This document shows, one piece after another, positions 1-6,767 of a stretch of 64,000 bases of DNA. The notes below the pieces were generated by a model, which ran no database searches, was not told the origin of the DNA, and was given only the letters and a program-made list of their open reading frames with translations. The translations under genes were made by a program, and so were the position numbers. Positions within the stretch are counted from its first letter, which is position 1; every line of letters starts with the position of its first letter. This stretch comes from Microbulbifer agarilyticus S89 (GTDB taxonomy: Bacteria > Pseudomonadota > Gammaproteobacteria > Pseudomonadales > Cellvibrionaceae): assembly GCF_000220505.1 (NCBI RefSeq), contig NZ_AFPJ01000030.1, positions 1-64,000 of the forward strand, read 5' to 3'.

Positions 1-143
1 TGCCCTCTTCTACTGAAACAGACCGAACACTCTAGGAACGGAACTGATCGAATAGCAACCGACCAAAACAGCTCAATATTGGAAGCTATTTAGTGGCACA
101 AAATGTCAGCAACCACGAAAAACAAGAAAATACCGACCGGCAC
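1..143 (-). other. Partial integron cassette homologous to the 830-1118 cassette
   Basis: The attI-proximal end of a further cassette, cut by the window start. It shares the motifs CTAGAGTGTTCG, GTTGCTATTC and GGTTGCTGA, in the same order and spacing, with the cassette at 985-1118. The shared region contains small indels and an in-frame stop in the frame that is open in the other copy, so a common protein product is unlikely. Confidence 0.6.
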
Positions 144-287
144 CAATAACGCCCACAGCAGGGGCGGCTTACCTTATGCGCTTTTTGCGCGAAAATGGGA
201 GCGTAGCGACCGCGCAAAACGTGCATAAGGTAAGGCGTCCCGCGGAGGCCCGAAGGGCCGGAGCTTCACTGCCTGTGATTGTTAAGC
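144..287 (-). repeat. attC site A
   Basis: Read on the minus strand it opens with GCTTAAC (287-281) and closes with GTTATTG (150-144). Between them are long imperfect inverted arms built around TGCGCAAAA-type and GGTAAG-type segments and a CCGGCCCTTCGGGCC-like stem. It follows the cassette ORF at 282-671, whose stop codon overlaps the left core. It is nearly identical to sites B and C. Confidence 0.85.
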
Positions 288-671
288 GCCGTGCTGGCAC
301 ATGACATAAATGGCACCCACAAAGGTTACTAAATTTACCACAGCAAATATTGAAAGAAGCGCAGTGAGGACAACCAGCTCTGGGGCCACTTGAAGCCCAA
401 GCTCATCTCGAATTTCAAAAACGTCTCTTCTGGTAACAAGATTTGTGACCGCACCGTAAGTAAATAAGATCACGAGAGAGAGACTTAGTAGTGCGGGTAA
501 CGCTAGCGCCCACTGCACATCATCCACCTTCCTGTTTGCAAAATAGAAGGTGAATATTGCACCAGATATGGCGAAGTGAAATGCATTTATCTTCACGACA
601 ACATCAATGTAGAACTTGTAGAGATCAATGTGTTTTTCGTAGTTCTTCCAGATTAGTTCTTTTCTTTCCAT
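282..671 (-). CDS. Cassette-encoded small membrane protein, unknown function
   Basis: 129 aa, not recognised. The N-terminal 25 residues are charged (MERKELIWKNYEKH). Three hydrophobic stretches follow, at about residues 28-46, 54-77 and 98-124, the last ending close to the C-terminus (CQHGA), so a three-pass inner-membrane protein is likely. The ORF starts about 14 bases after the core of attC B and its stop overlaps attC A, which is the tight packing expected of a gene cassette. There is no obvious promoter inside the cassette. Expression would depend on read-through from an upstream promoter or on a weak internal one. A function cannot be assigned from sequence alone. Confidence 0.7.
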   Translation of the reverse strand: MERKELIWKNYEKHIDLYKFYIDVVVKINAFHFAISGAIFTFYFANRKVDDVQWALALPALLSLSLVILFTYGAVTNLVTRRDVFEIRDELGLQVAPELVVLTALLSIFAVVNLVTFVGAIYVMCQHGA

Positions 672-684
672 ATCTCTCTCAAGC

Positions 685-829
685 GCTTAACGCCGCCAGC
701 AGGGGCAGCTTACCATGTGCGCGTTTTGCGCAAAAATGGGAGCAAAGCGACCTGCGCAAAAGGTGCGCAAGGTAAGCTGTCCCGCGGAGGGCCAAAGGCC
801 CGGAGCTTTACTGCCTGGCCTCGTTATTG
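685..829 (-). repeat. attC site B
   Basis: On the minus strand it runs from GCAATAAC (830-823) to GTTAAGC (691-685). The internal arms match those of sites A and C almost base for base, including the GGTAAGCT / AGCTTACC outer pair and the TTTTGCGCA inner pair. It ends an apparently ORF-less cassette. Confidence 0.82.
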
Positions 830-1118
830 CGGCCGCACTCTGAAACAGATACTAGCACTTTGCCAGCCACGGCTTGGCTGGCCACTGCCCGAAATTTACA
901 AGGAAAGAATACCGCACTTTCCCCAACTATTTTTTATCTTACCGGCACTCCAAAAAATCACTCCGGACTGCCCATTTATACTGATCTCGGACGAACACTC
1001 TAGGAAAGAACTTGAATGAATAGCAACTAACTAAACTGCCTCGATAGTGGATGCTATTTTTTGGCACTGAAACTTCAGCAACCTCTGATAAACGGAAAAA
1101 ATTTACCGGCACCAATAA
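830..1118 (-). other. ORF-poor integron cassette
   Basis: About 290 bases between attC C and attC B. The only minus-strand frame through it (939-1196) would have to start inside the attC arm, which argues against a gene. Its first 135 bases, read on the minus strand, align with the partial cassette at 1-143 with scattered substitutions and single-base indels, so conservation is not protein-like. A GCCAGCC/GGCTGGC stem lies at about 861-882. It may be non-coding, regulatory, or a decayed gene. Confidence 0.55.
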
Positions 1119-1256
1119 CGCCGCCGGCAGGGGCAGCTTACCTTGTGCGCATTTTGCGCAAAAATGGGAGCAACGCGACCTGCGCAAAATGCGCACAAGG
1201 TAAGCTGTCCCGCGGAGGGCCGAAGGCCCGGAGCAAATTGCCCGGCTTTGTTAAGC
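1113..1256 (-). repeat. attC site C
   Basis: On the minus strand it starts with GCTTAAC (1256-1250), a good RYYYAAC match, and ends with GTTATTG (1119-1113). It has the same long internal inverted arms as sites A and B. It follows the cassette ORF at 1251-1628, whose stop codon lies within the left core. Confidence 0.85.
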
Positions 1257-1628
1257 GGGCCCTACGAAGCGCCACATCTCCCGTTCAAAACCAGACTTAG
1301 CGCCATCCTGTACACAATACGGAAAAGCCCAGCCATTGGAAAAGACTTCAATTGTTTTTTGAACTTCGGATGACGAAACACCCGAGAACTTAGGTACTAC
1401 TTTCTCAGGAAAGCCACCGTTAGCCGGAACATCAAAAGTAAGCTCTAAATAGCAATCAGTGCATTGAATCTCAATTGAGTCCATCACTGCCAGAGGCAAT
1501 AAGTATCCATGCTCACTTCTTTGCTCATATCCGCACTCTTTCGGTTGAACGATTTGGTTCTCCGATGGGATAACGCTTGCCCATGAGAGCGGCGGAAAAG
1601 CAAGAATAATGAATACAATTACTTTCAT
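1251..1628 (-). CDS. Cassette-encoded secreted protein, unknown function
   Basis: 125 aa, not recognised. The N-terminus is a clear Sec signal peptide (residues 1-17, MKVIVFIILAFPPLSWA, with cleavage likely after WA or ASV). The mature part has four cysteines (in KECGYE, IQCTDCY and PYCVQD), consistent with disulphide bonds in the periplasm. ATG lies about 11 bases after the core of attC D, and the stop overlaps attC C. That makes this a single-gene integron cassette. Homologues and function cannot be inferred from the sequence. Confidence 0.7.
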   Translation of the reverse strand: MKVIVFIILAFPPLSWASVIPSENQIVQPKECGYEQRSEHGYLLPLAVMDSIEIQCTDCYLELTFDVPANGGFPEKVVPKFSGVSSSEVQKTIEVFSNGWAFPYCVQDGAKSGFEREMWRFVGPA

Positions 1629-1638
1629 AGCTATTACC

Positions 1639-1758
1639 GCTTAACGCCCAGCGCAGGCGCAGCCAACGCGGAGCACATTTTGTGTTAATGTTTGAGCGCC
1701 AGCGAGTAACACAAAAGGTGCGTAGCGTTGGCTGTCGCTCTGCCGCTGTTTGTTAATC
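1639..1758 (-). repeat. attC site D (divergent type)
   Basis: On the minus strand it begins GATTAACAAACAGCGGCAG and ends CGCTGGGCGTTAAGC, the TAACAAAC...GGCGTTA layout known from Vibrio and Pseudomonas attC sites. The inner arms are GCCAACGC / GCGTTGGC and TTTGTGTTA-type segments. It is shorter (120 bp) and differs in its arms from sites A-C. It ends the cassette carrying the 1753-2163 gene. Confidence 0.85.
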
Positions 1759-2163
1759 ATTTAACCGGCCCCGACTGAGCCAAAGAAAATGAGCTGCTAC
1801 AAGGACCGGGAGAATGATGAAGAACCCTACAATGTACGAACTAGTAGCGGTGAACAAGTATGCGAAAAGTGCCACAGTAGCGAGTACGCCAAAAAACAAA
1901 CCAACTCTAATTTTATTAGCTGAGATCACCTTGGCTTCAGGGTTTAAAGTTTTTCTATATAGACTAAAAGCGGACCATATACCACACGCACCAAAAAAGA
2001 CAACAACTAACATATAGACTGATGAAAGTGGTTGGTACGGAAGGGCTATTAACATAAAGGGTAAAAATACCAAGCCATACGCCAATATTAGTGATGGCAT
2101 AGTGAACGCTAAATAAAACTCTGCGCTCAATAGGAATCGCTTAATCCGAGTACCTTTGCTCAT
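1753..2163 (-). CDS. Cassette-encoded four-pass membrane protein, unknown function
   Basis: 136 aa, not recognised. A basic N-terminus (MSKGTRIKRF) is followed by four hydrophobic segments at about residues 15-40, 44-65, 87-106 and 109-128, suggesting an inner-membrane protein with the N-terminus inside. It is the most attI-proximal cassette gene, starting 14 bases from the core-like GTTAATC at 2177-2183, and its stop codon overlaps attC D. An AGGAAGAG ribosome-binding site lies just before ATG. The A+T content is higher than in the neighbouring chromosomal genes, as is common for cassette genes. Confidence 0.7.
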   Translation of the reverse strand: MSKGTRIKRFLLSAEFYLAFTMPSLILAYGLVFLPFMLIALPYQPLSSVYMLVVVFFGACGIWSAFSLYRKTLNPEAKVISANKIRVGLFFGVLATVALFAYLFTATSSYIVGFFIILPVLVAAHFLWLSRGRLND

Positions 2164-2183
2164 TTTGCTCTTCCTTGATTAAC

Positions 2184-2470
2184 AGTTTATTCATAAGCCT
2201 AAGGCTTTATATATTTTTGGCTACTATTTCCGGAGCCAGCCAAGCTGACTTCGAGAAAATACCACTATTTACAACAACTTATATAACACTGATTAAATCA
2301 CAACCGGAAATAGCGAGCCACTGGCTTCAGTCGCCGTTTTCCACGGGAGGCTCTTGAACACATTTTTCGTCCAATAAAATCAATGAGTTAGAGAGGTTTT
2401 TCTTTGGATGTAAGCCACTGCTTATTATTTCGGACTATTCAGGGCTTTATTGTTTTGCGAAAACGCGCGG
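2184..2470. other. Flank of cassette array; no gene seen
   Basis: 287 bases, AT-rich, between the first cassette and the flavoprotein stop codon. In an intact integron attI and the cassette promoter would be expected here. I see the core-like GTTAATC at 2177-2183 but no convincing promoter and no recognisable integrase remnant. The short ORFs are not credible. Confidence 0.4.
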
Positions 2471-3667
2471 TTAAACCGAACCACCTGCGGCGTGTGCAGA
2501 GGCCCAGGCCCATTGGAAATTGAACCCACCCAGCCAACCGGTTACATCCAGCACTTCACCGATAAAGTACAACCCCGGCTGCTGCATACTTTCCATGCTT
2601 CGGGATGACACCTCATTGGTATCGACACCACCGAGGGTGACCTCTGCGGTGCGGTAGCCTTCGGTACCTTCCGGAGTCAGCGTCCAGGTTTGCAGCTTTT
2701 CTGCCAGTGTGCGCAGTTCACTATCGTTGTATTGCTTGAGCGGCTTCGTTTGCAGGTCGTTTCTGTGCAGGAGAAACTGCACCAGTTTTTTACTCCACAG
2801 TTCTGCCAGTGCGGTGTGCAGGGAGGTCTCCGGCTTGTTGCTGCGCTGCTCCACCAGCCAATCTGACAAATCCATTCCGGGAGCCAGATCAAAGGTCACC
2901 GGCATCCCCTCTTTCCAGTGGCTGGAAATCTGGAGTACGGCTGGGCCGCTCAACCCCTTGTGGGTAAACAGCATCTGTTCCTGAAAGGCACCCTGTGCAC
3001 AACTGGCGGTTACTGCGAGTGAGGTGCCCGGCAATTCCTGCTGCCGGTTTAACGTGCGCTGATTCAATGTAAAGGGCACCAGTGCGGCGCGGGTGGGAAC
3101 GATGTTATGGCCAAACTGACGTGCCACCTCATAGCCAAAGCCGGTGGCGCCCATGGTGGGAATCGACAGGCCACCGGTAGCGATCACCAGTGAGGTACAG
3201 AGAACCTTGCCCAGAGATGTATGTACGGCAAAGCCCTGCGGCTCGAGGGGCTCGATCCGCTGGATATCACAACGGGTGCGGATCTGCGCTTTGGCTTCGC
3301 GGCATTCCGTCAGCAGCAGATCGACAATGTCCCGGGATTTGTTATCGCAAAACAGCTGGCCGAGGGTTTTCTCGTGGTAGGGAATACCGTGCTTTTCTAC
3401 CAGCGCGATAAAGTCCCACTGGGTATAGCGGGCCAGTGCGGATTTGCAGAAGTGCGGGTTTTCGCTGTAGAAGTTGTCCGGCGCCGTGTACAGGTTGGTG
3501 AAGTTGCAGCGACCGCCGCCGGACATCAGGATTTTCTTACCGACCTTGTTGGCGTGGTCGAGCACCAGCACGCTGCGGCCACGCTTGCCCGCCACCGAGG
3601 CACACATCAGGCCGGCGGCGCCGGCGCCGATGATCAGTACATCGGCCTGGGTGGGGAGGTCTGTCAT
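2471..3667 (-). CDS. NAD(P)/FAD-dependent oxidoreductase, HI0933/BaiN (YhiN) family
   Basis: 398 aa, the usual length for this flavoprotein family. The N-terminal dinucleotide-binding GAGAAGL motif is at residues 14-20, preceded by the hydrophobic strand ADVLIIG. The family signature KILMSGGGRCNFTN follows at about 45-58. A C-terminal second FAD-contacting segment, GLYFIGEVLDVTGWLGGFN, is also present. Members are soluble flavoproteins. BaiN reduces bile-acid intermediates in gut bacteria, but the role of proteobacterial members is not established, so no specific reaction is claimed. It lies 24 bases after dcd on the same strand and may be co-transcribed. A 12-bp direct repeat (3674-3697) fills that gap. 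Confidence 0.88.
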   Translation of the reverse strand: MTDLPTQADVLIIGAGAAGLMCASVAGKRGRSVLVLDHANKVGKKILMSGGGRCNFTNLYTAPDNFYSENPHFCKSALARYTQWDFIALVEKHGIPYHEKTLGQLFCDNKSRDIVDLLLTECREAKAQIRTRCDIQRIEPLEPQGFAVHTSLGKVLCTSLVIATGGLSIPTMGATGFGYEVARQFGHNIVPTRAALVPFTLNQRTLNRQQELPGTSLAVTASCAQGAFQEQMLFTHKGLSGPAVLQISSHWKEGMPVTFDLAPGMDLSDWLVEQRSNKPETSLHTALAELWSKKLVQFLLHRNDLQTKPLKQYNDSELRTLAEKLQTWTLTPEGTEGYRTAEVTLGGVDTNEVSSRSMESMQQPGLYFIGEVLDVTGWLGGFNFQWAWASAHAAGGSV

Positions 3668-3673
3668 TCTTTA

Positions 3674-3697
3674 GTCGAATCAGGAGTCGAATCAGGT
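3674..3697. repeat. 12-bp tandem repeat at dcd stop codon
   Basis: Two copies of GTCGAATCAGG(A/T) in tandem. The second copy overlaps the dcd stop codon (3692-3694, minus). It is one of several short tandem repeats in this window placed in gaps between genes. Confidence 0.75.
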
Positions 3698-4261
3698 CTT
3701 CGGCAGGGTTACGCCGCGCTGGCCCTGGTATTTACCACCGCGATCCTTGTAGGAAACATCGCAGATTTCATCGGACTCGAAGAACAGCATCTGCGCCACG
3801 CCTTCATTAGCGTAGATCTTCGCCGGCAGGTTGGTGGTGTTGGAGAATTCCAGGGTCACGTGCCCTTCCCACTCCGGCTCCAGCGGGGTCACGTTCACGA
3901 TGATGCCGCAGCGCGCATAGGTGGACTTACCCAGGCACACGGTCAGCACCGAGCGCGGGATGCGGAAGTACTCGACGGTACGCGCCAGCGCAAAGGAGTT
4001 GGGCGGGATTACACAGTAGTCACCCTCGACGTCGACGAAGCTGTCTTCATCGAATGCCTTGGGGTCCACGGTGGCGGAGTGCACGTTGGTGAAGATCTTG
4101 AACTCACTGGCACAGCGCACATCGTAGCCGTAGCTCGAGGTGCCGTAAGAGATCAGGCGGTCGCCGGAGGCCCCGTGGCGTACCTGGCCCGGCTCGAAGG
4201 GCTCGATCATGCCCTCATTCTCAGCCATACGACGAATCCACTTATCGGATTTGATGCTCAC
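3692..4261 (-). CDS. dcd: dCTP deaminase
   Basis: 189 aa, close to the family's usual 188-193. It deaminates dCTP to dUTP, the main bacterial route to dUMP for thymidylate synthesis, acting as a cytosolic homotrimer. The active-site block GKSTYARCG (residues 111-119) carries the conserved Ser113 and Arg117. The following TLEFSNTT block (136-143) contains the catalytic Glu138. The C-terminal lid (GGKYQGQRG) is intact. The start is a GTG at 4261, supported by AGGGGA just upstream. It is divergent from the SOS-regulated imuA operon across a gap of about 195 bases. Confidence 0.96.
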   Translation of the reverse strand: MSIKSDKWIRRMAENEGMIEPFEPGQVRHGASGDRLISYGTSSYGYDVRCASEFKIFTNVHSATVDPKAFDEDSFVDVEGDYCVIPPNSFALARTVEYFRIPRSVLTVCLGKSTYARCGIIVNVTPLEPEWEGHVTLEFSNTTNLPAKIYANEGVAQMLFFESDEICDVSYKDRGGKYQGQRGVTLPKT

Positions 4262-4307
4262 CCTGTCCCCTCACTTGTTCATATCTGGCGGTCATTAAAG
4301 AGGCCGA

Positions 4308-4313
4308 ATCATA
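4308..4313 (-). promoter_or_regulatory. Probable dcd -10 element
   Basis: TATGAT on the minus strand about 47 bases before the dcd start codon. An exact TTGACA lies further upstream, but at a spacing too long (24) to pair with it. The -35 partner is uncertain. Confidence 0.35.
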
Positions 4314-4359
4314 GCGGTTTTGCCCTGTGCAAAAAAGTGTCAACTCACTTGGTACAGGC

Positions 4360-4388
4360 TTGCCGATACTGGATGAGTACTGTATAAA
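4360..4388 (+). promoter_or_regulatory. imuA operon promoter
   Basis: A -35 TTGCCG at 4360-4365 and a -10 TATAAA at 4383-4388 are separated by exactly 17 bases. The -10 hexamer lies inside the first LexA box, which fits direct repression by occlusion. Confidence 0.6.
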
Positions 4389-4397
4389 TTGCCAGTA
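4378..4397 (+). promoter_or_regulatory. LexA (SOS) box 1, upstream of imuA
   Basis: TACTG(N10)CAGTA: CTG at 4380-4382 and CAG at 4393-4395, with outer TA/TA matching the CTG-N10-CAG gammaproteobacterial consensus. It overlaps the predicted -10 element. Its half-sites are slightly less regular in the centre than those of box 2. Confidence 0.8.
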
Positions 4398-4399
4398 AC

Positions 4400-4419
4400 A
4401 ACTGTATACACATACAGTT
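4400..4419 (+). promoter_or_regulatory. LexA (SOS) box 2, upstream of imuA
   Basis: CTGTATACACATACAG (4402-4417) is a near-perfect CTG-N10-CAG operator flanked by AA and TT. It lies 22 bases (about two helical turns) downstream of box 1 and around the predicted transcription start, so two LexA dimers could sit on the same face of the DNA. Confidence 0.92.
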
Positions 4420-4456
4420 AAACCCTGACAGACCACCCGTGTGGAGCGAGCCAATC

Positions 4457-5194
4457 GTGAACAGCGCCGAAAACTTTTTGCAAAACAAGCAGTTAGCTAA
4501 GCAGGCCAACAACGAGCCTGCGCCACCCAGCCAAGAGCAAGCGCAGCCATTGCAGCAATTGCTCACGCGCCCGGATATCTGGCAACTGGCCAGTGGCCAC
4601 GGCCGCAGCCGCACTGGTATCAGTACCGGCTACCGCGGTCTTGATGCCATGCTCACTGGGCACGGGTGGCCGCGCGCCGCCTCTACCGAACTGCTGATCG
4701 ACAAGGCGGGGATCGGCGAGATGTCACTGATCCTGCCCGCCCTGGCCGAACTCACCCGCCAGGGGCAGATGGTGATACTGGTGAATCCACCGCTGATTCC
4801 CTACGCCCCGGCACTGGTGCAGGCGGGTGTGCAGCTGGAGAAGCTGCTGGTTCTGCACCCCCGCGGCCAGCGGGACCAGCTGTGGGCAGCGGAACAGTCC
4901 CTGCAATCCGGTGCCTGCGGCGTGCTGGTCCAGTGGCAGGGTAAAGAAACCCCGGCAGACAAAGACCTGCGTCGCCTGCAGGTCGCCGCCCGTGATGGCG
5001 ATTGTCTGCACGTCCATTTCCGCCCCGGCTCCTGTGTGAAAACGCCGTCGCCAGCGGCACTGCGCCTGCAGCTGAAGAGCGACGGCGAACAGCTGGCGCT
5101 GCACCTGTTCAAGCAGCTGAACGGTAAGTCCGGCCAGCGCGTGCATCTGGCGCGCAATCCGGATCTGGTGCGCCGCGATCAGCCACTGCACTAA
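4457..5194 (+). CDS. imuA: SOS mutasome accessory protein ImuA
   Basis: 245 aa from the GTG at 4457, chosen because GGAG (4443-4446) is correctly spaced. An earlier in-frame GTG at 4439 has no ribosome-binding site. It is a RecA/SulA-like fold protein of translesion synthesis. Residues around DKAGIGEMSLILPAL occupy the place of the P-loop but lack the GKT/S lysine-Ser/Thr, so ATP use is doubtful, in keeping with what is known of ImuA. It works with ImuB and DnaE2 in damage-induced mutagenesis. It is first in a three-gene operon behind two LexA boxes. Confidence 0.88.
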   Translation: MNSAENFLQNKQLAKQANNEPAPPSQEQAQPLQQLLTRPDIWQLASGHGRSRTGISTGYRGLDAMLTGHGWPRAASTELLIDKAGIGEMSLILPALAELTRQGQMVILVNPPLIPYAPALVQAGVQLEKLLVLHPRGQRDQLWAAEQSLQSGACGVLVQWQGKETPADKDLRRLQVAARDGDCLHVHFRPGSCVKTPSPAALRLQLKSDGEQLALHLFKQLNGKSGQRVHLARNPDLVRRDQPLH

Positions 5195-5226
5195 CGGCCC
5201 CGCCCGAGGATAAAGAGGAATCATTC

Positions 5227-6732
5227 ATGCTCTGGCTCTGTATCCAGCTCCCCAAACTTCCCCTGGAAGCGCTGACCCGGGCGCACCGTGCCGGTGACAG
5301 TACTCCTCTGGCGGTGGCCCAAAGCAGTTTGATTATCGAGGCCAACCAGGCCGCCAATAGCCACAATGTGGAGCCCGGACTCAGCATTGCCACCGCCTGT
5401 GCTTACTGCGCAGACCTACAGCTACTCGAGCGGGATGCAGAACGGGAAGAGCAGCTCCTTCAACAACTGGCACAGTGGGCCTATAGCTTTACCCCAGTAG
5501 TCTCCCCACGCAGCGCCGAGCGCGAGCACAACCAGCCAGATAACCACTTTGCCTGCCTGTACCTAGAAATCAGCGGCTGCCTCAAGGCGCACCATGGCCT
5601 GCGCCCACTACTGCAACAACTGGGTAAAGAGCTGCGTAAAATGCGCATCAGCCACTTTATGGGACTGGGGCACAGCCCCAGTGCAGCCCACCTGTTGAGC
5701 CAGTTACCCGAGCACCGCCAATGGCTGGCAGAAACCAAACACGCCCCGACGCCACAGCAATGGCGCCAGTGGATCAGCTTTGCCCCCAGTAAACTGCTCG
5801 ACTGCAACCACAAGGCCATTGCCAAGCTGTATGCCTCGGGTATCAAGCGGGTCAGCCAGTTGCTGGCGATTCCGCTGTCGGAAGTGGGCAGCCGCTTCGG
5901 CCGCAACTTTATCAGCTACCTGGCGCAGCTGAACGGCACCCGCCCGGACCCTGTACCCAGTTTTGAACCACCGGCGGAGTTCCACAACGAGCTGTTTTTC
6001 CCCAGCCCGTTGGATAACAGTGAACAGCTGCTCTTCCCCGCCGGCCGCCTGATACGCGAACTCTGCCGGCAGCTGCAGCGCCGTCAGCTGTACAGCCAAC
6101 AACTGTGCTGGGTGCTGGATTACGGCAGCCGCGGCCAACAGCAGCTCAATGTGGAAGTATCCCGCCCACTGCTCGACCCGCAGCGTTTGATTGCGCTGAC
6201 CAAGCTGCAGTTTGAACGGGTGGAATTGAAAGAGCCGGTACAGGCGTTGACGCTCAAGTGCCAGCAGCTGCAGCCGATTGAAAACCAGAACCTGCGCGAA
6301 GACTTCTTCGACGAGGGCAGCAAGCTCAATGAAAGTTACCAGCTGATCGACAAGCTCAAGGCGCGCCTTGGGCACCAGGCACTGTCCGGTGTCACCCTGA
6401 AAGAAAGCTATCTACCGGAACAGGCCTGGCAAAACGCCGACAGTCTCACCTTGCAAAGCAAAGCACGGAGCCACCACCTCACCCCGGTCAGGGCGCCCCG
6501 CCCCAACTGGTTGCTGCCAAGGCCGGACCGTATCCAGCAGCGGGACCACAAACTGTTTTACGACGGGGAACTGCATTTACTGCAGGGGCCGGAACGGATC
6601 GACGGTTACTGGTGGCAACACCGCCGTCACGCCCGTGACTATTACATCGCCCGTGGCAGCCACGGCAGCCTCTACTGGGTATTCCAGGACCTGACCTCAG
6701 AGAACTGGTTTCTGCACGGGGTGTATTCCTGA
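5227..6732 (+). CDS. imuB: Catalytically inactive Y-family polymerase homologue ImuB
   Basis: 501 aa, typical for ImuB. The N-terminus (MLWLCIQLPKLPLEAL) aligns with the first palm strand of Y-family polymerases but has no aspartate where DinB carries its metal ligand, so it should not polymerise DNA. The C-terminal half has a little-finger-like region and a tail ending in the ImuB-type WWQHRRHARDYYIARG segment (about residues 460-475). ImuB is known to act as the hub that bridges the beta clamp, ImuA and DnaE2. AAAGAGGAA precedes ATG. It starts 33 bases after imuA and ends 36 before dnaE2, so it is co-transcribed. Confidence 0.93.
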   Translation: MLWLCIQLPKLPLEALTRAHRAGDSTPLAVAQSSLIIEANQAANSHNVEPGLSIATACAYCADLQLLERDAEREEQLLQQLAQWAYSFTPVVSPRSAEREHNQPDNHFACLYLEISGCLKAHHGLRPLLQQLGKELRKMRISHFMGLGHSPSAAHLLSQLPEHRQWLAETKHAPTPQQWRQWISFAPSKLLDCNHKAIAKLYASGIKRVSQLLAIPLSEVGSRFGRNFISYLAQLNGTRPDPVPSFEPPAEFHNELFFPSPLDNSEQLLFPAGRLIRELCRQLQRRQLYSQQLCWVLDYGSRGQQQLNVEVSRPLLDPQRLIALTKLQFERVELKEPVQALTLKCQQLQPIENQNLREDFFDEGSKLNESYQLIDKLKARLGHQALSGVTLKESYLPEQAWQNADSLTLQSKARSHHLTPVRAPRPNWLLPRPDRIQQRDHKLFYDGELHLLQGPERIDGYWWQHRRHARDYYIARGSHGSLYWVFQDLTSENWFLHGVYS

Positions 6733-6767
6733 GCAAGCCAGCAACACCATAGCGGACACGTATCGGT

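Larger units (their letters stand above)
1..2183 (-). mobile_element. Integron gene-cassette array (no integrase in view)
   Basis: Five consecutive cassette units read leftwards on the minus strand: 2182-1641, 1641-1115, 1118-686, 690-145, and one running off the window start. Each complete unit ends in an attC-like site that has an RYYYAAC/GTTRRRY-type core pair and a long internal inverted repeat. The right end, which should face attI, begins with a core-like GTTAATC at 2177-2183. Beyond it lie 290 bases without an integrase gene and then a housekeeping flavoprotein gene. In the window this is therefore a cluster of attC sites lacking integrase (CALIN-like), or an array separated from its integrase. 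The cassette genes are small and of unknown function, as is usual in chromosomal arrays. Confidence 0.8.

Noticed and set aside
939-1196. Minus-strand ORF spanning attC C and the ORF-poor cassette
   Set aside because: It begins inside the attC arm, and the related cassette at 1-143 has frame-breaking indels.
717-1300. Plus-strand ORFs over attC B and attC C
   Set aside because: They start within attC arms and encode the same RKNGS...CAQGKLSRGGPKAR peptide only because the attC repeats are alike. Cassette genes run on the minus strand.
2175-2357. Possible attI or integrase remnant right of the array
   Set aside because: Only a core-like heptamer is seen. The short ORF shows no tyrosine-recombinase motifs.
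3221-4387. 388-aa plus-strand open frame across the flavoprotein and dcd genes
   Set aside because: It runs antisense through two well-recognised genes and has no family-like sequence.
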